From Pukyongia sp. (GTDB taxonomy: Bacteria > Bacteroidota > Bacteroidia > Flavobacteriales > Flavobacteriaceae): 64,000 nucleotides of DNA. The number at the start of each line of letters is the position of its first letter. The stretch's first letter is position 1. The stretch spans positions 1 through 64,000 of the forward strand of contig JASBSY010000006.1 of assembly GCA_030148705.1 (NCBI GenBank), given 5' to 3'. A model generated the notes under the pieces. That model saw nothing but the letters and a program-made list of their open reading frames with translations, did no database searches and was not told the DNA's origin. The position numbers and the translations under genes were made by a program. Shown here piece by piece: positions 61,217 to 64,000 of the stretch.

Positions 61217-62329
61217 GTGAGACTCCCCAAATTTTCCAGATATTCCATAAGACGGTTTGTATTCTACACCAGACGGGCCATATGGATAATAGTTGCCTGG
61301 TGGTTGATTTCCAATGTGCTCTTCTTCTACGAATATTTCACCTTGATCAATAAAGGCGTCCTGAGCTCTTCCTACGATTTCCGATCGGCTTTTGCAGCTA
61401 ATTCCATTGCAAGTGTAATTGCGGGAATTCTGGGAGGTGTTATAACCGTAAACCTCATGGAGCGTTGGTTGCGGATGCACGAATTCTGGAAAGCCTTATT
61501 GTACATCGTCCTGGTATATGTGGCCACGGCCCTGCTTGTCAGTACGGTTGGTGCGTTGTACCTTAAGAGTGACGACCTGGGCTTGCCGTTTTATCATCCG
61601 GATGTGGTAATCACCTTACCCGAGTTTTTTCTATCCTGGCTGTTTATAAAAAATTTCATTATCTGGTTGTTTATTGTAATCGGTACATTAATCGTACTAA
61701 TGGTAAACGATAAATTTGGTCCGGGGGTTTTCCCCGATTATCTCATGGGTCGCTATTTTATGCCCAAGCGAGAAAGACGCATCTTTATGTTTGCCGACAT
61801 CAAGGATGCCACAGGTATAGCAGAGCGGTTGGGGGAAAAAAAATATTTTAATTTTCTGAAGGACTTTTTCAGGGATATCGCTCCCGCTATCGTACAGACG
61901 CGTGGAGAAGTTTATCAGTACGTAGGCGACGAGATCGTGGTAAGCTGGAAGATGAAATGGGGTCTTAAAAATGCAAATGCCCTGCTGTGCTTTTACAGCA
62001 TGAAATACATCATGGCCTATAAAAAAGGGAGGTATCTGAAGAAATACGACGTATATCCCGAATTCAAGGTTGGGTATCACTGCGGAACGGTGATGGTGGG
62101 TGAAATAGGCCAGATAAAGAGAGAGATTGCGTTTTCAGGTGATGTACTGAATACAGCTTCGAGGATACAGTCTATGTGTAACGAATTGAATGTTGAGATA
62201 CTCGCATCCAAAGAATTTGCCAATATTGCATATAAACTTCCGAAAGGTGTGAAAAAAGTCGAAATGGGAGAAGAAAAATTGAAAGGAAAACAATCGGAAA
62301 TTAGTTTAGTGACCTACGAACGAATCTAA
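61217..62329 (+). CDS. Membrane class III adenylate/guanylate cyclase
   Basis: 370 residues with a GTG start at 61217; no ATG is available nearby without losing the first helix. Four membrane helices (about 17-38, 52-75, 84-110 and 121-153) precede a class III cyclase domain (about 190-350). Metal-binding Asp residues are in FMFADIKDATG and QYVGDEIVVSW; the transition-state Asn and Arg in SGDVLNTASRIQ. The domain therefore looks active and should make cAMP or cGMP; specificity cannot be read reliably. No obvious target protein is adjacent. Regulation would come through the membrane part. Confidence 0.92.
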   Translation: MRLPKFSRYSIRRFVFYTRRAIWIIVAWWLISNVLFFYEYFTLINKGVLSSSYDFRSAFAANSIASVIAGILGGVITVNLMERWLRMHEFWKALLYIVLVYVATALLVSTVGALYLKSDDLGLPFYHPDVVITLPEFFLSWLFIKNFIIWLFIVIGTLIVLMVNDKFGPGVFPDYLMGRYFMPKRERRIFMFADIKDATGIAERLGEKKYFNFLKDFFRDIAPAIVQTRGEVYQYVGDEIVVSWKMKWGLKNANALLCFYSMKYIMAYKKGRYLKKYDVYPEFKVGYHCGTVMVGEIGQIKREIAFSGDVLNTASRIQSMCNELNVEILASKEFANIAYKLPKGVKKVEMGEEKLKGKQSEISLVTYERI

Positions 62330-62411
62330 TACCTTTCAATTAGGGAATGAAATTTGATGCCTGCTAAAGAAATAATCCTGAACTTTCTATGAATTTCAAA
62401 TTTCTTCTCTT

Positions 62412-62777
62412 ATGAAAACAGATCTATACACCAAATCCGTTTTAACCATCATTGCTGTTTGTCTCACATTGAATGCGGTAAAAGACTTCGATCTTATTCC
62501 TTCGGCTTATGCCGCCGATAACAGCGTCGATCCTGCATCCCTTTCCACCGATTATGCCCTGGTGCCTATTTCGGCAGCAAACACCATGGATGTTCGTATA
62601 GTGGACATTAATACTTACGACGAGCTCAATGTAAACCTGAAAAGTGTGGATACCTACGACGAGGTAAAAGTGAATATCAAAAGTATAGACACCAGCGACG
62701 AACTCGATGTGAATCTGGATGAAATTGGCGGAGGTTGGGTTACCCACGGAGGCCCTATCCGTGTAAAATTGGACTAG
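62412..62777 (+). CDS. Small exported protein made of 13-residue repeats
   Basis: 121 residues. A hydrophobic N-terminus (SVLTIIAVCLTLNAV) suggests export, with a possible cleavage near SAYAA. Residues 60-105 consist of three and a half 13-residue repeats: DVRIVDINTYDEL, NVNLKSVDTYDEV, KVNIKSIDTSDEL and DVNLDEI, of regular strand-like character. I do not recognise the family with certainty; similar V-N-I-x-x-I-D repeat proteins occur in flavobacteria. It ends in a shared CTAG with the converging NADH dehydrogenase gene. Confidence 0.8.
   Translation: MKTDLYTKSVLTIIAVCLTLNAVKDFDLIPSAYAADNSVDPASLSTDYALVPISAANTMDVRIVDINTYDELNVNLKSVDTYDEVKVNIKSIDTSDELDVNLDEIGGGWVTHGGPIRVKLD
62589..62726 (+). repeat. 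Tandem 39-bp coding repeats
   Basis: Three full and one partial unit of 39 bp encode the consensus xVNIKSIDTYDEL (residues 60-105). Unit sequences have diverged at the DNA level more than in protein, which suggests selection for the protein repeat. Confidence 0.75.
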
Positions 62778-64000
62778 CTCTTTTTAAAGGGCCTGATAAT
62801 TAATCGCGCCGCCCTGTCGTAATTGATATAGTTATAGGTCCAATTAAAAAAGGTGACAACCCGGTTTCTAAACCCTACCAGGAACCAAAGATGGACGAAG
62901 ATCCAAAGGAACCAGGCGAATGCACCGGCAAAATGCATGCCCCTGATATCGCAAACTGCCTTGTTTCGGCCAATTGTGGCCATAGTTCCCTTATCAAAGT
63001 ATTTAAAGGGTTTTAGCCCTTTGTCGGCTAACATCCTTTTGAAATTCTTAGCCAAACGCTTCCCCTGCTGAATTGCAGGTTGTGCAACCTGCGGGTGCCC
63101 CATGGGGTAATCTTCAGTCTCCATCAGGGCTATATCTCCCAGCGCAAAAACATTCTCAAATCCTTCTATGCGGTTATAGTTGTCTACCTTGTACCGCTTT
63201 TCTCTTTCAATCATGGCTGCCGCATCGATGCCGGCTACCGGGGCTCCCGTTACACCTGCTGCCCATATGAACGTAGCCGCCCTAAAGGTTTTGTTGTTAC
63301 GGGTCTTTACCGTGGTACCATCATAGCTTTCTACCAAAGTGTGCAGGTGAATCTCAACCCCCAGATCCTTAAGAAATTTTGTCGCCTTCTTAGAAGCGTA
63401 ATCACTCATTGGAGAAAGTACCTTCGCACCGCCTTCAAGCAGGTGAATCTGCATATCGTCGGTATTAAGTTCGGGGTAATCGTGACCCAAAATACCTTTT
63501 TTGAACTCGGCCAAAGCACCTGCAAGTTCAACCCCTGTGGGTCCGGCTCCGGTAACAACGAAAGTCAGTAATTTACTCCGCTCTTCCCGGTCCGGGGTCA
63601 TATCGGCCTTTTCGATATTCTGGAGCATCAGGCTTCTGATATCCAGCGCCTGGGGTACTGTTTTCATAGGCATACCATTGGATTCGATGGATTCATTTCC
63701 GAAGAAATTAGTCCGGGTTCCGGTGGCAATGATAAGATAATCGTATGAAAGTGAACCAATGGAAGTTTCCAGGGTGTTTGCTGCGGTATCTATGTGAAGG
63801 ACCTCGGCCATCCTGAAATGAAAATCTTTGTGATTCCTCAATATCTTGCGGATGGGATATGCGATAGAATCCGGCTCCAGTCCGGCGGTGGAAACCTGGT
63901 ATAACAACGGCTGAAAGGTGTGGTAATTATGTCGATCGAATAATACCACCTGGGCCTTCAGTTTTCGGATATTCCGAAGAAAAGAAATTCCGGCAAATCC
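62774..64000 (-). CDS. ndh: Type II NADH dehydrogenase (NDH-2), N-terminus outside the window
   Basis: The reverse strand is open from the window edge to the stop at 62774 (408 residues seen; the N-terminal dinucleotide-binding start, about 15-25 residues, is missing). FAD/NAD marks: LFDRHNYHTFQPLLYQVSTA, TFVVTGAGPTGVELAGALAE (second GxGxxG) and NVFALGDIAL. The C-terminus has a membrane-anchoring stretch (FAWFLWIFVHLWFLVGFRNR) usual in bacterial NDH-2. It passes electrons from NADH to the quinone pool without pumping protons. Its stop and that of the repeat protein share the palindrome CTAG. Confidence 0.95.
   Translation of the reverse strand, partial: GFAGISFLRNIRKLKAQVVLFDRHNYHTFQPLLYQVSTAGLEPDSIAYPIRKILRNHKDFHFRMAEVLHIDTAANTLETSIGSLSYDYLIIATGTRTNFFGNESIESNGMPMKTVPQALDIRSLMLQNIEKADMTPDREERSKLLTFVVTGAGPTGVELAGALAEFKKGILGHDYPELNTDDMQIHLLEGGAKVLSPMSDYASKKATKFLKDLGVEIHLHTLVESYDGTTVKTRNNKTFRAATFIWAAGVTGAPVAGIDAAAMIEREKRYKVDNYNRIEGFENVFALGDIALMETEDYPMGHPQVAQPAIQQGKRLAKNFKRMLADKGLKPFKYFDKGTMATIGRNKAVCDIRGMHFAGAFAWFLWIFVHLWFLVGFRNRVVTFFNWTYNYINYDRAARLIIRPFKKS

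Noticed and set aside
1-64000. tRNA, rRNA, CRISPR, insertion sequence or attachment site
   Set aside because: Spacers were read for cloverleaf, repeat-spacer and inverted terminal repeat patterns; none was found, although short RNAs without strong structure could be missed by eye.

Overview
The window reads as a contiguous piece of chromosome from a marine-type member of the Flavobacteriaceae (Bacteroidota). Support: several secreted proteins end in type IX secretion (T9SS) sorting domains of the form YPNP...G.Y/LYFV...KIVKQ; there are many Bacteroidota-type lipoproteins, LytS/LytTR pairs, 2TM proteins, and a LETM1-related protein of the kind seen in flavobacteria. Start codons mostly lack strong Shine-Dalgarno sequences and have A-rich leaders, and candidate promoters fit the TAnnTTTG -7 element. 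No rRNA, tRNA, CRISPR array, insertion sequence or prophage was seen; gene order looks like ordinary chromosome. Genus is not decided.

Left part (1-16966): the end of a secreted protein gene; purL for purine synthesis; a T9SS cargo protein; a three-gene LytS/LytS/LytTR signalling operon whose first kinase has a degenerate ATP-binding region; then fatty-acid degradation: an acyl-CoA ligase followed by a MarR regulator, a FadN-type hydratase/dehydrogenase, a thiolase and an acyl-CoA dehydrogenase. A perfect 22-bp palindrome lies just upstream of the MarR gene and is the best operator candidate in the window.

Middle (17080-40000): envelope and secreted proteins that digest or handle peptides (M23, M28, M1, S9, a TolB-propeller amidohydrolase, a 1070-residue Asp-box propeller protein), stress and housekeeping genes (fasciclin lipoprotein, LysM/BON protein, TauE/SafE permease, Hsp20, Cu/Zn superoxide dismutase, GNAT), a MoxR-VWA pair, and a tightly overlapping DUF2490 / hydrolase-OsmC fusion / YdeI operon.

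Right part (40151-64000): two tandem M36 fungalysin-type metalloproteases with T9SS tails; an ECF sigma/anti-sigma pair convergent with a TPR lipoprotein and two proteins that together look like a split DUF4331 protein; a LETM1-related protein with a GTG start; a seven-gene operon with a sensor kinase, a LytTR regulator and five copies of the 2TM domain (one fused to the kinase); a DUF2141 gene broken by one in-frame TAA; a TonB-dependent receptor; a DUF1028 T9SS protein; a membrane class III nucleotide cyclase; a small secreted protein built from 13-residue repeats; and the C-terminal part of a type II NADH dehydrogenase.

The best candidate for something not yet described is the 2TM/LytS/LytTR operon (52390-56522). 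Four of its five 2TM domains carry a matched pair of histidines, one in each membrane helix, and the remaining copy has lost both.
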